DNA of 64,000 bases from Emmonsiellopsis sp. PD_33 (taxonomy: Eukaryota; Ascomycota; Eurotiomycetes; Onygenales; Ajellomycetaceae), in NCBI GenBank assembly GCA_032988165.1, contig JANTQF010000056.1, forward strand, positions 62,001-126,000, given 5' to 3'. A model generated the notes under the pieces. That model was given only the letters and a program-made list of their open reading frames with translations. It was not told the origin of the DNA and did no database searches. How positions within the stretch are numbered: position 1 is the stretch's first letter; every line of letters starts with the position of its first letter. Positions 22,903 to 33,512 of the stretch are shown one piece after another. The position numbers and the translations under genes were made by a program.

Positions 22903-24942
22903 ATGTCTCTCGATACAGATGTCCTCATCATTGGAGCTGGCATGTCCGGCCTTGGGCTGGCCATCCAGCTTCGAAGGAATTTCCCACAGGCCAGTTTCGA
23001 GTTAATCGAGAAGACTGAGAATGTGGGCGGGACGTGGTGGGTGAATACTTATCCGGGTTGTGGTTGTGATGTGAGTATATTTTTTTTTATTTTCAGACTC
23101 CCCCATGTGTTCAATAGATACGTCCGTTATTAACAAGCTTGGATTCCCCAGGTTGCATCGCATCTATATTCCTACTCCTTCGCACCTAATCCCGATTGGA
23201 GCAGGAAGTACGCCCTGCAGCCTGAGATCTTCTCATACTTCCGCTCCGTCGCCGCGAAATACGATATTACCCCCCACGTATCGTTTAACTCGACCGTGGA
23301 GACGGCAGACTTTGATGAAACGACGGGAACATGGCTGGTTACGATATTAGACCAGAAAACAGGCCGTCTGCAGCAGCGACGGGCAAAGATCTTGGTCTCT
23401 GCCGTTGGGGCTCTGTCGGTCCCGAAGGAATGCGATATCAAGGGCGCAGGAAATTTCAAGGGGAAACTGTTCCATTCTGCGAAATGGGATCATTCGTTTG
23501 ATTGGGCGGGCAAGGAAGTGGTTGTCGTCGGTATGTAAGATTGATTGATTGACTGGAGCTGGGGCTGGGATTGGGCAGGGGGAAGGAAAAATAAAAATAA
23601 AGCACCGTCAAATGCTAACATATGTGCTGCACGTTGATAGGAAACGGTTGTAGTGCCACGCAGTTTGTCCCAATTATGACTGGAGGGAAGGGCAAGGTCC
23701 GAAAGCTCACGCAGTTCTCCCGCCAACCGCATTGGCTTGCGGAGCGGCTAAACCCGTACTATTCATCAGCGTTCAAATGGACGATGCGATATGTGCCGCT
23801 TGCAATGCGCCTGTACCGGTTCTGGCATTACTACCTCATGGAAGCTGACTGGCCGGGTTTCCGTATCGAGTCAGGCAGGAAAATCCGTGAGGGTTTGGTC
23901 AAAACGCAGATCGATTATATGAAGAGGACCGCACCAGAAAGATACCATGAGGCGTTGACGCCCAAGACGCAGATAGGGTGCAAGCGTAAGGTGCTGGATA
24001 CAGATTATCTAGCTTGTCTTCATCGGGAAAATATGGAGCTTGTCTATGCGGATCCTATCGAGGAGATCACCACGACTGGTGTGCGGACAAAAGCTGGAAG
24101 AGAAGTGGATGCTGATGCTATTGTCCTTGCGACTGGATTCCAGACACAACAGGTGCTTTATCCATTGAAAATCAGGGGCAAGAATGCTATCAGCTTAAAC
24201 GAACATGTGGGTTCTAGAATTCCTTCCCTTTCCTCCGAAAACTATCTTGTCTGTGCCTTGTTACTCACATCAACAATGATAGTGGGATAACTTGTCCTCC
24301 GGCGCCGCGCAAGCCTATTTTGGGACCTGTGTTTCCAATTTTCCCAATTTCTTCATCATGATGGGTCCCAACACGACAACCGGGCATCTCTCTGTCATCT
24401 ACACAACGGAATGCCAGATCAACTTCACAATTCGTGCCATCACGCCGGTTCTCCGCACCTTGTACCCATCCTTACTATCCTCGCTGAACCCCTTCTCAAG
24501 AAAAGGAGTAGACACCATCGCCGTCACTGAGGAGGCCGAGCAACGCGAAAATTCATGGATCCAAGCTGAATCCAAAGGCCTTGTTTGGGCTTCTGGCTGT
24601 ACTAGCTGGTACGTTGATGCGCAAACGGGGAAGAACACGATGCTATATCCTGATTGGCAGTGGAAGTATTGGCTGCGGAGTATTTTTATTCCATTTAAAT
24701 CGGATTTTGTCTTCGAGACGAGCCCAACCAGAGTTACTGGGAGGAATCAGGGGCGAAAAGGGAACTCGACGGGTACAGCTCTTGTGATTACATCTGGATT
24801 GGGCGTTGCTCTTGCTGTGGGGTTTATGGTCGGGTCGGATCTTGAGCTTCGGGGGTCGAGGATTGGACAGTTGGGGTTGAAGGGTGGGCAGGATGTTGTG
24901 CATGCTGTCAGGGATGTCCTAACTGGACTGATTTCCGGATAG
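22903..24942 (+). CDS. Baeyer-Villiger-type flavin monooxygenase
   Basis: An FAD/NADPH class B monooxygenase that would insert one oxygen next to a ketone or aldehyde carbonyl. Exons are 22903-23070, 23152-23530, 23641-24206 and 24283-24942; all joins are GT-AG and in frame, giving 590 residues. Seen in order: the FAD Rossmann motif GAGMSGLG at residues 10-17; the ENVGGTWW segment; the Baeyer-Villiger fingerprint F-x-G-x3-H-x3-W-D at residues 158-169 (FKGKLFHSAKWD); a second dinucleotide motif GNGCSATQ; and LATGFQ near the C-terminal FAD contact. Residues of about 536-558 form a hydrophobic glycine/valine stretch that could anchor the enzyme in a membrane. The substrate cannot be read from sequence. 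The Zn2Cys6 regulator upstream has the same orientation. N-hydroxylating FMOs are less likely because the BVMO fingerprint is complete. Confidence 0.93.
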
Positions 24943-25172
24943 GTATCTTAATTCGAGTGTTAGATCGGTAATCTTAGTTATATAGAGCTTGACGTACTCC
25001 AGAGCGTAGGCGGGTTCCGTAACTGAAGCTATGTTCAAGTCATAATGGGAACCATATTTTTCACGTTTCGCTAGTCGGATCTCGGGAGCTCGTAGCGTTT
25101 TTGATTGCCATGTAACGCGTCGGGAAATGTTTGGAAATAAATTAGCTCAGCCTATCCTTCTCTTAACGAGTC

Positions 25173-26612
25173 TCATCCTCGTCGAGTTCGTCGTCTTTTG
25201 GGTGTAGGCTTGGATTCAGTTTCCACGGCATCAAGGAGCACTTTTGTCTCTTCCATCTCGTCACCTCTTTCCCTCTTAACTGAAACCTGGGCGGTCATCT
25301 CGGTTTTTATGACACCCTGGGAATCAGTGGTCTTCACAACGTCGGCCTCGACCTTGGTTGTTAACCTTTCAGAGAACGATTTCAAGTCAGCGGTAAAAAG
25401 AACGCTATGAGCCCAGCCAGCTTCCTTTCCCCAAAGGTTTCTAAAATAGTTTGCGATAGCGTCATAAGTCGCCTTAGTTAAACTCTTATGCTTCCCTTTG
25501 CCGAACTTATAGTCACGTTGGGCGATTTGCCATACTAGTCAAAACGAATCAGCTACAGAACGGAGGTTCATGGCTGTGGTAGGTAGGTAGGTTACTCACC
25601 ATGGGTATCAACCGGGACAGCTTCTCCCCACCCTAGACCCATGAGGCAGATACAGTCAGCCACTTTCGGGCCAACACCCTGCAGCTCAAGGAGGGACTCG
25701 TGGGCCTTTCGATATCCCTCTCTACCGTGTTCCGCAATTTCTCCGGCGGACGCTGCTGCGGCCGCGCCAAATGATGGGCATTCCGGATTGCGCAGAGAAT
25801 CAAGCCAGCCTTCCTCGCGGTTGTTTGCGACTATGAGCGCTGTCTGGTAGATATATTTGGCGCGGTATCCGAATCCAAGTTCGCGAAGGCGCGCTTCAAC
25901 ATTGCTACCGGTTAATGCGTGAGGACTCGGGAAGTCGTGATAGGGTTTTTGGTCAATGTGGCCGATCAATGGGCCGTAGTTTAGGCATAGTTTTTCTACC
26001 TGTAGAAATATGCATTGTTAGAAAAATGGAGCGACAGACAGATATGACAAGATACTCACCATCTGTGATATCCGCGCTATATTATTATTACTGCTGCAAA
26101 TGAACGAAACAAGAGTCTCCCATGCGTCTTGTCGCATGATACGGATACCGGTGAAATGGGAAGCCTTCTTCTTGAAGTTTTTGTCTGCAATTGACCACTG
26201 TTCGTACAGGTCTGTGAGGTTGGAGTTCAGGTTAAAGTAATTGCGAATCAATTCTTCAGTATCATCCTTCTCTTGCGCCTCTTCCTTTACTGATAGAGGC
26301 GTAGAGGACGGCGGACTCGCGAGTGTGGAGTTAGAAGAAGGGAAGCATGAGCGGTAATGAAGATGCGTGGGGTCCTGTCGCAGGGAGACAATACGGCCCT
26401 GAAGTGCGCAGCTCCATTCATCGTCCCCAGATTTCTGCCATCTATATCACGCCAACAATTGCTCCAGTCAGCAAATGCGCGGCAATAGGTAGCTCTGGAT
26501 TCACATCGTAAACGTACCGGAATGATTGGCCGCAGCGGAGAGTTGTGTTGATGCAAAGCTCCGTCAAGCTTACTGGCAGCTTTCGCCACTCTGAGAAGCG
26601 GCCAATAGACAT
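25173..26612 (-). CDS. ogg1: 8-oxoguanine DNA glycosylase/AP lyase OGG1
   Basis: Bifunctional base-excision repair enzyme that removes 8-oxoguanine opposite C and nicks the AP site. Exons (5' to 3') are 26612-26518, 26441-26060, 25999-25600 and 25534-25173, giving 412 residues. The N-terminal OGG domain (LRCGQSFRW) leads into the helix-hairpin-helix LLELQGVGPKVADCI, with the Schiff-base lysine at about residue 271, and the catalytic aspartate in AVPVDTHV at about residue 290. Both are intact. The C-terminal 70 residues are charged and end in a basic cluster (KPTPKRRRTRRG) that looks like a nuclear localisation signal. An in-frame ATG 90 bp upstream (26702) would add 30 residues starting MDLLRYFRRTFAQSF, which resembles a mitochondrial presequence; which start is used is not decidable here. 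The gene is divergent from U2AF65. Confidence 0.93.
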
Positions 26613-26957
26613 GTCTGTATGAAGAAAACTCCCCCGCTGGTCGTTGTCGTTGTGATGGAAGCTTTGCGCAAATGTTCTCCTGAAGTATCGGAGGAGGTCC
26701 ATAAGTCACGTGATACCAAGCCCAGCCCGCAGAGTCGCGCCAAGCCTTTTCGGGCGCTGGATGGCGGCTCAAGGTTCGACTTCACGCCCAATCTTGAACT
26801 TTTATGTCGCAGAGCAGTCCCCAAGCATTCCTGAACACTCTCTGCTACGAGCTCCCCATCCAGTGTGATTGCTTATACGCCCCTCGATTCTGTCATACCC
26901 ACTGTTGGGATTGATTTTACTTGGAACCCGTCTCGCAATTCAGTCCGTTGTGACAAG
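26613..26957. promoter_or_regulatory. Shared promoter interval between OGG1 and U2AF65
   Basis: These 345 bp separate two divergent genes and must contain both promoters unless they lie within the genes. If OGG1 begins at the upstream ATG (26702), the interval shrinks to 255 bp. I see no canonical TATA box at a convincing distance from either gene. Confidence 0.45.
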
Positions 26958-29007
26958 ATGAACGGCGACAGCTACGCCTCCAGAGGTAAGGCCCACTGAG
27001 ACCGTTCTTTTGAAAGATACTAACTGGATTATCATGATGCAGATTCTGGGCGGTCTAGGGAATATTACGTATGTTTACACTCTCTTTTTTACTCTGTTCG
27101 ATCGTTGCGTCATTTGCTAAATTTCCTCGCTGTTTTAGGGAGGCCGCTCTGATCGCGAAGAACGAAGGGATCGCGGGGAGCGCGGTGGCCGTAGCGATCG
27201 TGGCGATAGGCGGGAGAGGGAACGGAGAAGATCAAGATCGCCTCATTCAAGATCGGGACGCCGCGAACAGGAGCCAGATTTGTATTCTTCCAGCCGCGAC
27301 TATCGCGCCAGGGAAAGAGAGGACAGATACCAGGGTGGCCGACGAGATGAGAGAGAGTGGGATAGAGATCGAGGCGATAGGCGGCGCGAGCATCGGCGGG
27401 AGGATGATGATAGACCTTCCCGACGCGACAGAGAAGGGGACGAGAGATCCAGGGGGGGAAGAGGCAGAGATCGAGGCGATGCATTCGGAGGCAGGGAGCG
27501 ACGGAAGAGCGCGAGCCCGCCACCAAAGAAGAGGGAGCCAACCCCGGATTTGACGGACGTAGTTCCTATTCTCGAACGGAAAAGGCGACTGACACAGTGG
27601 GATATTAAACCTCCCGGTTATGACCATGTCACAGCCGAGCAGGCCAAACTTTCAGGTTAGTAGAGACGTGCATCCGTATCATGCGAGCTCATATCTAATC
27701 AAATTTACTCTACAGGCATGTTCCCTTTGCCTGGGGCACCACGTCAACAGGCAGTCGACCCCAGTCGCCTCCAGGCCTTCATGAACCAGCCCACAGGCAC
27801 CGCCAGCAACACTCTTCTAAAACCCTCGAACTCCCGCCAAGCCAAGCGCCTTTTTGTCCACAATATCCCGTCATCGGCTACAGAAGAGGGCCTGGTTCAA
27901 TTCTTTAACCTCCAGCTAAATGGGCTTAACGTAATCAAAGGCGTCGACCCATGCGTATCAGCGCAATTGTCAAAGGACAAAGATTTTGGTCTGCTTGAGT
28001 TCAGAAGCGCTGATGATACAACCGTCGCATTGGCTTTCGATGGTATTAGTATGGAGGATGGTGAAGGTATGGATACGTCGAACGGCGATGCCAACGGCTC
28101 CAACCAGGGGCTATCATTACGCCGACCGAAGGATTATATTGTCCCAACTGGTGGTGACGAAGAACCGCACCAGGAGGGAGTCGTCGCAAGTTCCGTCCCC
28201 GATTCACCAAACAAGATCTGCGTTTCGAATATTCCCCCGTTCATCGAAGAAGAGCCAGTCACTATGCTCCTTGTCTCTTTCGGAGAACTCAAGTCTTTTG
28301 TACTTGTGAAGGATAATGGGACAGGCGAGTCCAGGGTAAGTATCTGAGTCCAACTTTCGCAAAATACATTCTAACTAGAGATCACAGGGTATTGCTTTTT
28401 GCGAGTATCTCGACCCGTTGTCTACAGATATTGCTGTTGAAAACTTGAACGGAATGGAACTAGGCAATAAGAGACTCAAAGTCGTTCGCGCCAGTATTGG
28501 TACCACACAAGCAAGTGGCCTAGACATGGGTGTCAATGCCATGTCTATGTATGCCAAAACGACTTCTCAGGATCTTGAAGCAGGCCGTGTCCTTCAATTG
28601 CTGAACATGGTAACTCCCGAGGAGCTGATCGATAATGACGATTATGAAGGTGCGCAGCCCCTCATTCCATGTTATACCACCCCTAAAGAATATTCTAACC
28701 GAACTATACAGAAATCTGCGATGATGTTCGTGACGAATGCGTCAAATATGGACAAGTGCTTGAGCTCAAGATCCCGAGACCAACTGGAAACAACAGGCAG
28801 GCTGCGGGTGTAGGCAAAATCTATGTCAAGTTTGATAACAACGAGTCTGCTTCGAAGGCGCTCAAAGCCCTCGCGGGAAGAAAATTCCAGGACCGCACCG
28901 TCGTTACAACTTATTTCTCTGAGGTAAGTTCAGTTTGCTCCCAGTATATTCTAACTAGCAGCCTGACTAACGTAAAATAGGAAAATTTCGACGTCAACGC
29001 CTGGTAA
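26958..29007 (+). CDS. U2 snRNP auxiliary factor large subunit (U2AF65)
   Basis: Splicing factor that binds the polypyrimidine tract and, with U2AF35 and SF1, selects 3' splice sites. Exons are 26958-26985, 27043-27068, 27139-27655, 27716-28335, 28388-28649, 28712-28923 and 28981-29007, all in frame, giving 563 residues. The N-terminus is an Arg/Ser/Asp/Gly-rich RS-like region; then comes the U2AF35-binding linker with its conserved Trp (LTQWDIKPPGYDHV). Three RNA-recognition folds follow: RRM1 from KRLFVHNIP, RRM2 from NKICVSNIPPF with the RNP-1-like GIAFCEYLD, and a C-terminal UHM (EICDDVRDECVKYGQVLELK to VGKIYVKF, ending TYFSEENFDVNAW). The first two exons (28 and 26 nt) and the last (27 nt) are very small and easily missed. 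The RS region is more Asp/Glu-mixed than the human one, as usual in filamentous fungi. Confidence 0.95.
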
Positions 29008-29886
29008 TTGAACTCAACATCTCATTGTAAAAACCCAACAGCCGCTGTGATTTCGCTGCTGTAATTGCACGGTCAAGCACGTCACCCACAGCCTCTGCCA
29101 GGAACGATTTCCTTATCCAAATCTGACCCTCGAAATAACACACGTCCTATCTTCTCATTACACGTCACACCGCGCTTCGTTCCTCCTCTTACCTTTCCCC
29201 CCTTAAGTTTCCATCAAGAAAAGAGAATGGCTGGCAGGACAATATGAGGCAATTGGTTCACTTGTACCATAATGGAATTTTGTAACATCTGATTTTTTTT
29301 GTTTCTCTTGTTTGCTAAGTATCGCGGGCTGGATGGAACGTCTTAGGCGAAATTTTTCAATGCATGTTCAGATATCTTCATTTTTTTAAAACTTTAGTTT
29401 ATTACTTACTATCCTCCTACGAACTGGCCATGAAAACTGAGACTCTGAGAGCAAACGGCGTATCCGAGAGGTGGTCCGTGGCGCGGGGGTTTACTCTAAT
29501 GTATTGTTAAGGATCTCCCAAACCTCGCCGCCTTCTAGAAAATAGGATAACCATCTTAGTGACACCATTCGCTTGGTCAATCCTATTTGAAGCAGCAAGA
29601 ATTTCATGGATAGGAGGATGTCACTGATCAAGAAGATCCAATTGAGCCAAGAAGGATGAATCCCTGGGGTCTCGTGGTCGTATTTATCCACGCTAAAGTC
29701 CAACTTCATCTCCAGCCTGCAAGATACCACAACTTTTTTCTCATCTTTTAACCTCAGTCATTTCGTTCAGCAACCAGCAGGCAACCCGTGGGCCAACTTC
29801 CAAAGTTCGTGCTAAACTTTCGATATCAGCGTTGTCGGTCCGTTTGTCCACTGAACCCCTCGATCCGGCTGGCTCTCCTGCCCACG
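29008..29886. other. Intergenic, U2AF65 3' side and ankyrin gene 5' side
   Basis: No gene is supported. T-rich tracts at about 29293-29300 and 29379-29387 fit 3' processing signals for U2AF65. A frame open from 29788 begins at GTG, so the ankyrin protein is taken to start at the first ATG, 29887. Confidence 0.45.
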
Positions 29887-31836
29887 ATGTTGCTTCTTGG
29901 TCTCCCAAATGAGATATTGGACCATCTTGCACACACGCTTGAATCTGAACAAGACATCAGTGCCGTTGCTCAGACAAATCACCTATTACATGCAATTTTT
30001 AACCGACACCTATACCGCTACAATATCCAACACAACGGCAGCTCGGCCTTGTTTTGGGCTGCCGCACATGGCCGTGACAGCACGATTCGTCTATTGCTAG
30101 AATATGGCGTGGATATCAACGCCTCAGACGGAGTTAAAGCAACAGCTCTCCATTTATCTGTGCATAACAGACGTCTGTCCGTTATGGAGCTTCTTCTCTC
30201 GCTGCCCGGGATTATACCGGACCGAGAAGATGACACCGGACACACACCATTATCATGCGCAGCGTGCAATGGTTATGTGGAGGAAGCCAAGATTCTCCTA
30301 GCAAGTCACCAGCTAGATCCAAACTCCAAGCGCCAAAAGGGGATGACGCCACTTGCAGATGCGGTAGAGAACGGTCGTGAAGCGGTTGTCGAGACGCTAC
30401 TCGCAGAGGAGAATATCGATGTTGACTCGGCCAATGACTATGGTTGCACCCCCCTTCACCTTGCAGTCAACAATGGTTCCAAAGTTATGGTCAAGCTTTT
30501 GCTATCTACCGGTCGTGTGGAGTTGAACTCGAAGGATGACGATGGTCTCACTCCCCTCTTGTCAGCCATCCAATCTCTCCGTTCGGCGTGGGACACTGGC
30601 CCCTTGGATGATGCCACAGAGTATCACGATATAACCAAACTACTCCTTGGTCAACATGGTGTTGATATTGACTGGAATGAATTCCTTATGACGAGTTTGC
30701 TGTGGCTTGGTGCACAAGATGGCTATACGGACATAATTGAACTGCTTCTTGGAAAGGAAGGGGTTCCATATGATGAGATCGGTGCTAGCGGGAGGACCCT
30801 GTTATCATGGGTTGCATCAAGCGGGAAAGATGCAGTTGTCAAGCTTCTCCTCGATAAAGGTGCAAAAGCTGATTCTAAAGATTACGATGGTAGAACCCCT
30901 TTATCTTGGGCGGCAGGGGCTTGGTACCATGATGTTGTTAGAGTATTACTCGAGGCAGGGGCTGAGGTAGATTCTAAGGACAGGGATGGCGCCACACCAC
31001 TCCAATTTGCATTACAAAATAGTGCTGAAAGTGCGGCAAAGGTCTTGATTGCTCATGGCGCCGTTGTTCCTACATTCAGTCCCGAGCTACTAGAAAAGAT
31101 TCTTTTGGACGCCCTCGATTACAACCATCCAGGTATAATCGAAATACTTCTTTCCGAGGATATGGACCCGAATGTCTTGAAGGGAATCTCGTGTCAGAGA
31201 CTTTTCTTGGATGCAGTACGGGCGGGGCAAGAGTTAATGACAAGAACACTCTTAGACAAGAGTGACATAAATGTCAATCTCAAGGACGAAAATGGCGATA
31301 CTCCCCTCCATGAGGCAACATCGCGGTGTCGCTTGAGTTCCATAGAACTCTTGTTAAAGGATCCCCGGATCGAGGTGAATTCTAAAAATCATGCTGGTGA
31401 CACCCCCCTATCAGTTGCAGCATCTCTCTTGCTATGCGATTGGGATTCGGATGGCGAGTTGGAGCCTTCGATAGACGCTCTAGAAACCACCGTGAAACTA
31501 CTACTCGCCCACCCCCTTGCCGGTATAGAACCAGGAGACAAAGATATATGGGACCTTCTACCGGAAGCAGCAAGGAGAGGCGACACTAGTATAGCAGAAT
31601 TGATGATTACGAAGGATCGCATTGATCCCACTTTAAGGGACGATGACGGACGAACACCCCTTTCGTTGGCAGCAGAGAATGGCCACCTAGCAATGATACA
31701 GCTGCTAGTCGAAAAAGGGGCTCTGGACCCGCTTGTTGGGGATGAAGATGGAGCTATACCTTTGTCTTGGGCAAAGAAGAAGGGGAATACCGCAATTGTC
31801 GAGTTTCTTAGTCGCCTGGAGAATGTTTCGATTTGA
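29887..31836 (+). CDS. F-box-like ankyrin-repeat protein
   Basis: Single exon of 649 residues. The first 45 residues have the F-box pattern (LLLGLPNEILDHLA, then VAQTNHLLHAIFNRHLY). They are followed by a long ankyrin array, roughly a dozen repeats, with recognisable units such as SALFWAAAHGRDSTIRLLLEYG, TPLHLAVNNGSKVMVKLLLS, TPLSWAAGAWYHDVVRVLLE and TPLSLAAENGHLAMIQLLVE. Fungal proteins of this design usually act as substrate adaptors for SCF ubiquitin ligases or as protein-interaction scaffolds, so that role is inferred by family only. No membrane segment, signal peptide or catalytic motif is visible. Repeats in the middle (about residues 400-440) are degenerate. Such genes are often expanded and fast-evolving in fungi, which fits its position beside gene-poor DNA. 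Confidence 0.88.
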   Translation: MLLLGLPNEILDHLAHTLESEQDISAVAQTNHLLHAIFNRHLYRYNIQHNGSSALFWAAAHGRDSTIRLLLEYGVDINASDGVKATALHLSVHNRRLSVMELLLSLPGIIPDREDDTGHTPLSCAACNGYVEEAKILLASHQLDPNSKRQKGMTPLADAVENGREAVVETLLAEENIDVDSANDYGCTPLHLAVNNGSKVMVKLLLSTGRVELNSKDDDGLTPLLSAIQSLRSAWDTGPLDDATEYHDITKLLLGQHGVDIDWNEFLMTSLLWLGAQDGYTDIIELLLGKEGVPYDEIGASGRTLLSWVASSGKDAVVKLLLDKGAKADSKDYDGRTPLSWAAGAWYHDVVRVLLEAGAEVDSKDRDGATPLQFALQNSAESAAKVLIAHGAVVPTFSPELLEKILLDALDYNHPGIIEILLSEDMDPNVLKGISCQRLFLDAVRAGQELMTRTLLDKSDINVNLKDENGDTPLHEATSRCRLSSIELLLKDPRIEVNSKNHAGDTPLSVAASLLLCDWDSDGELEPSIDALETTVKLLLAHPLAGIEPGDKDIWDLLPEAARRGDTSIAELMITKDRIDPTLRDDDGRTPLSLAAENGHLAMIQLLVEKGALDPLVGDEDGAIPLSWAKKKGNTAIVEFLSRLENVSI

Positions 31837-32489
31837 GTGAATACGTCAGTAAGCTTTCTAGAAGCCACTGTTTTCTCTTTTTGTCACCATATAATGGCCT
31901 ATGGTGAGCGGTCTTATGTAGCATGGCATCGTTATAAATGTTGTTATAACGATTATGGGAGATAGAAGTGAGCGGGATTTGAGGCACAAGAATGAAATTA
32001 TAACTACATGTAGGGATCTAGAATGAACTTTCAATAACATGCTCTGCCTAATAATTCAGAGCTTAGAACTTAACTATGCCAATAGATTAATTCGAAAGTA
32101 TTCTTCTCCATAATTTGAAATGCAATGCCCTTTATGAATGATCGCCATTGTCTCATCTAGATAGATTGTTAGCCTCTCCCCATCAACTAGGTCAAGAATT
32201 TCTCCGTCCTCTCAGGGACCCTCGTTTCTTCATGGAAGCAAGGTCTAACCAATGCTTGTTTCCCCACGTCATAAATGAACTTTCCACGCCGACATCCATT
32301 TGCCCGCGTGGTGTGGTTGAGTTACCATTCCCGAACTCCTCGTATACTTTAAAACCCAAGCTCCTCCTTCACCATCACTATCTAGAATAGAACAGAATGA
32401 ATGCCTACATAGAAAACGGGATATTCATCCCTTGTTCCGCTTTTTAAAGATTTTTTTTTCTTGGCAGAGAGGACTATTCTCAATTGAAA
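31837..32489. promoter_or_regulatory. Acetylxylan esterase promoter region with GGCTAA box
   Basis: These 653 bp precede the esterase. A TTAGCC at 32169-32174 reads GGCTAA on the minus strand and matches the XlnR/Xyr1 core GGCTAR, about 320 bp before the start codon. The short core occurs often by chance, so the assignment rests mainly on the downstream gene being xylan-related. No coding segment is seen. Confidence 0.35.
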
Positions 32490-33512
32490 ATGCTGAAAAT
32501 GCAGTTACCGAGCCATCTCTTCGGAGCCGCCTTGTTTATTCGGGCCGCGATTACCGCTTCGCTCGAGCCCGTTCCCGATTATGGTGGAACTGTCCCAATG
32601 TATGTTTTTTCTCAAAGGAAATTTCCCAGGCATACCTGCAACCCGTTAAACACATTCACATAGGAATGTTTATATTCCCGACAACGTGACCGAGAACCCG
32701 GCTTTGGTGGTTGTCGTCCACTCCTGCGGATCCTCCGCCGAGAATTATTTCCAGAACCCAGCAGTTCCCTGGGCAAAGGGGTCGGATGGCAAAGGTTATA
32801 TCACAATTTGGCCGAGCAGTCCGAACAGTGGCGGCTGCTGGGATGTCTCCAGCCAGCAGTCTCTCACTCGCGACGGAGGTGGAGATTCGACTGCCATCTC
32901 GCAGATGATTGCCTATGCCCTCACAACCTATAGCGCGGATCCTGAGAAGGTATTTGTTACAGGTGGATCGTCTGGCGGTCCGTGAAAGGCCCTTTCTTCT
33001 ACTATGGCAAATCATCAGCTCAAAAATGAAAATGCAAACTAACAATAAGTATAGCAATGATGTCCAATGTCCTCGCCGCAACATACCCTGACCTCATCAA
33101 GGCCGTCTCCTTATACTCCGGTGTCCCTGCTGGCTGTTTCGCGTCCTCCAGCGGTGCCGTGGCTGCTTGGAACAACACCTGCTCCGCCGGACAATCCATC
33201 GCAACCCCAGAACAGTGGGCGAATGTCGTCAAGGACATGTACCCCGGATATGATGGGCCTCGACCAAAGATGCAAATATGGCACGGCTCTGTAGATCAAA
33301 CTCTCGCTCCGCCAAACTATGACGAAACAATCAAGCAGTGGACGGGCGTATTCGGAGTTGGCCAGGAGCCAACCAATGTCTTGGAGAACACGCCCGAGCA
33401 GAGTTATACAACGTCAGATTATGGCGAAAACGTCCAGGGAATATATGCTGAGGGGACTGGACATTCTGTTTTGCCTCATCTGGAGTCTTCTGAGTTGTGG
33501 TTTGGCTTGTAA
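32490..33512 (+). CDS. axeA: Secreted acetylxylan esterase, CE1 family (AxeA type)
   Basis: Removes acetyl groups from xylan, opening it to xylanases outside the cell. Exons are 32490-32599, 32664-32977 and 33055-33512, in frame, giving 293 residues. The N-terminus carries a secretion signal of moderate quality (HLFGAALFIRAAITASL, with an Arg within the hydrophobic core). The mature protein follows fungal AxeA closely: NVYIPDNV, WPSSPNSGGCWDVSS, the nucleophile elbow TGGSSGAMMSN spanning intron 2, GVPAGCF, the acid region IWHGSVDQTL and the histidine region GTGHSVLPH. The Ser-Asp-His triad is therefore complete. There is no cellulose-binding module. The intron 2 donor is GTCCGT, a weaker than usual site; reading through it meets a stop within a few codons. 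A second ATG (32499) lies three codons after the first. Feruloyl esterases are related, but the AxeA-like motifs favour acetylxylan esterase. Confidence 0.92.

Noticed and set aside
27110..27627. Long open frames on other strands and phases over the U2AF65 RS region
   Set aside because: Arg/Asp/Gly-rich repeats leave alternative frames open by composition; only the RS-like frame joins to the RRMs.
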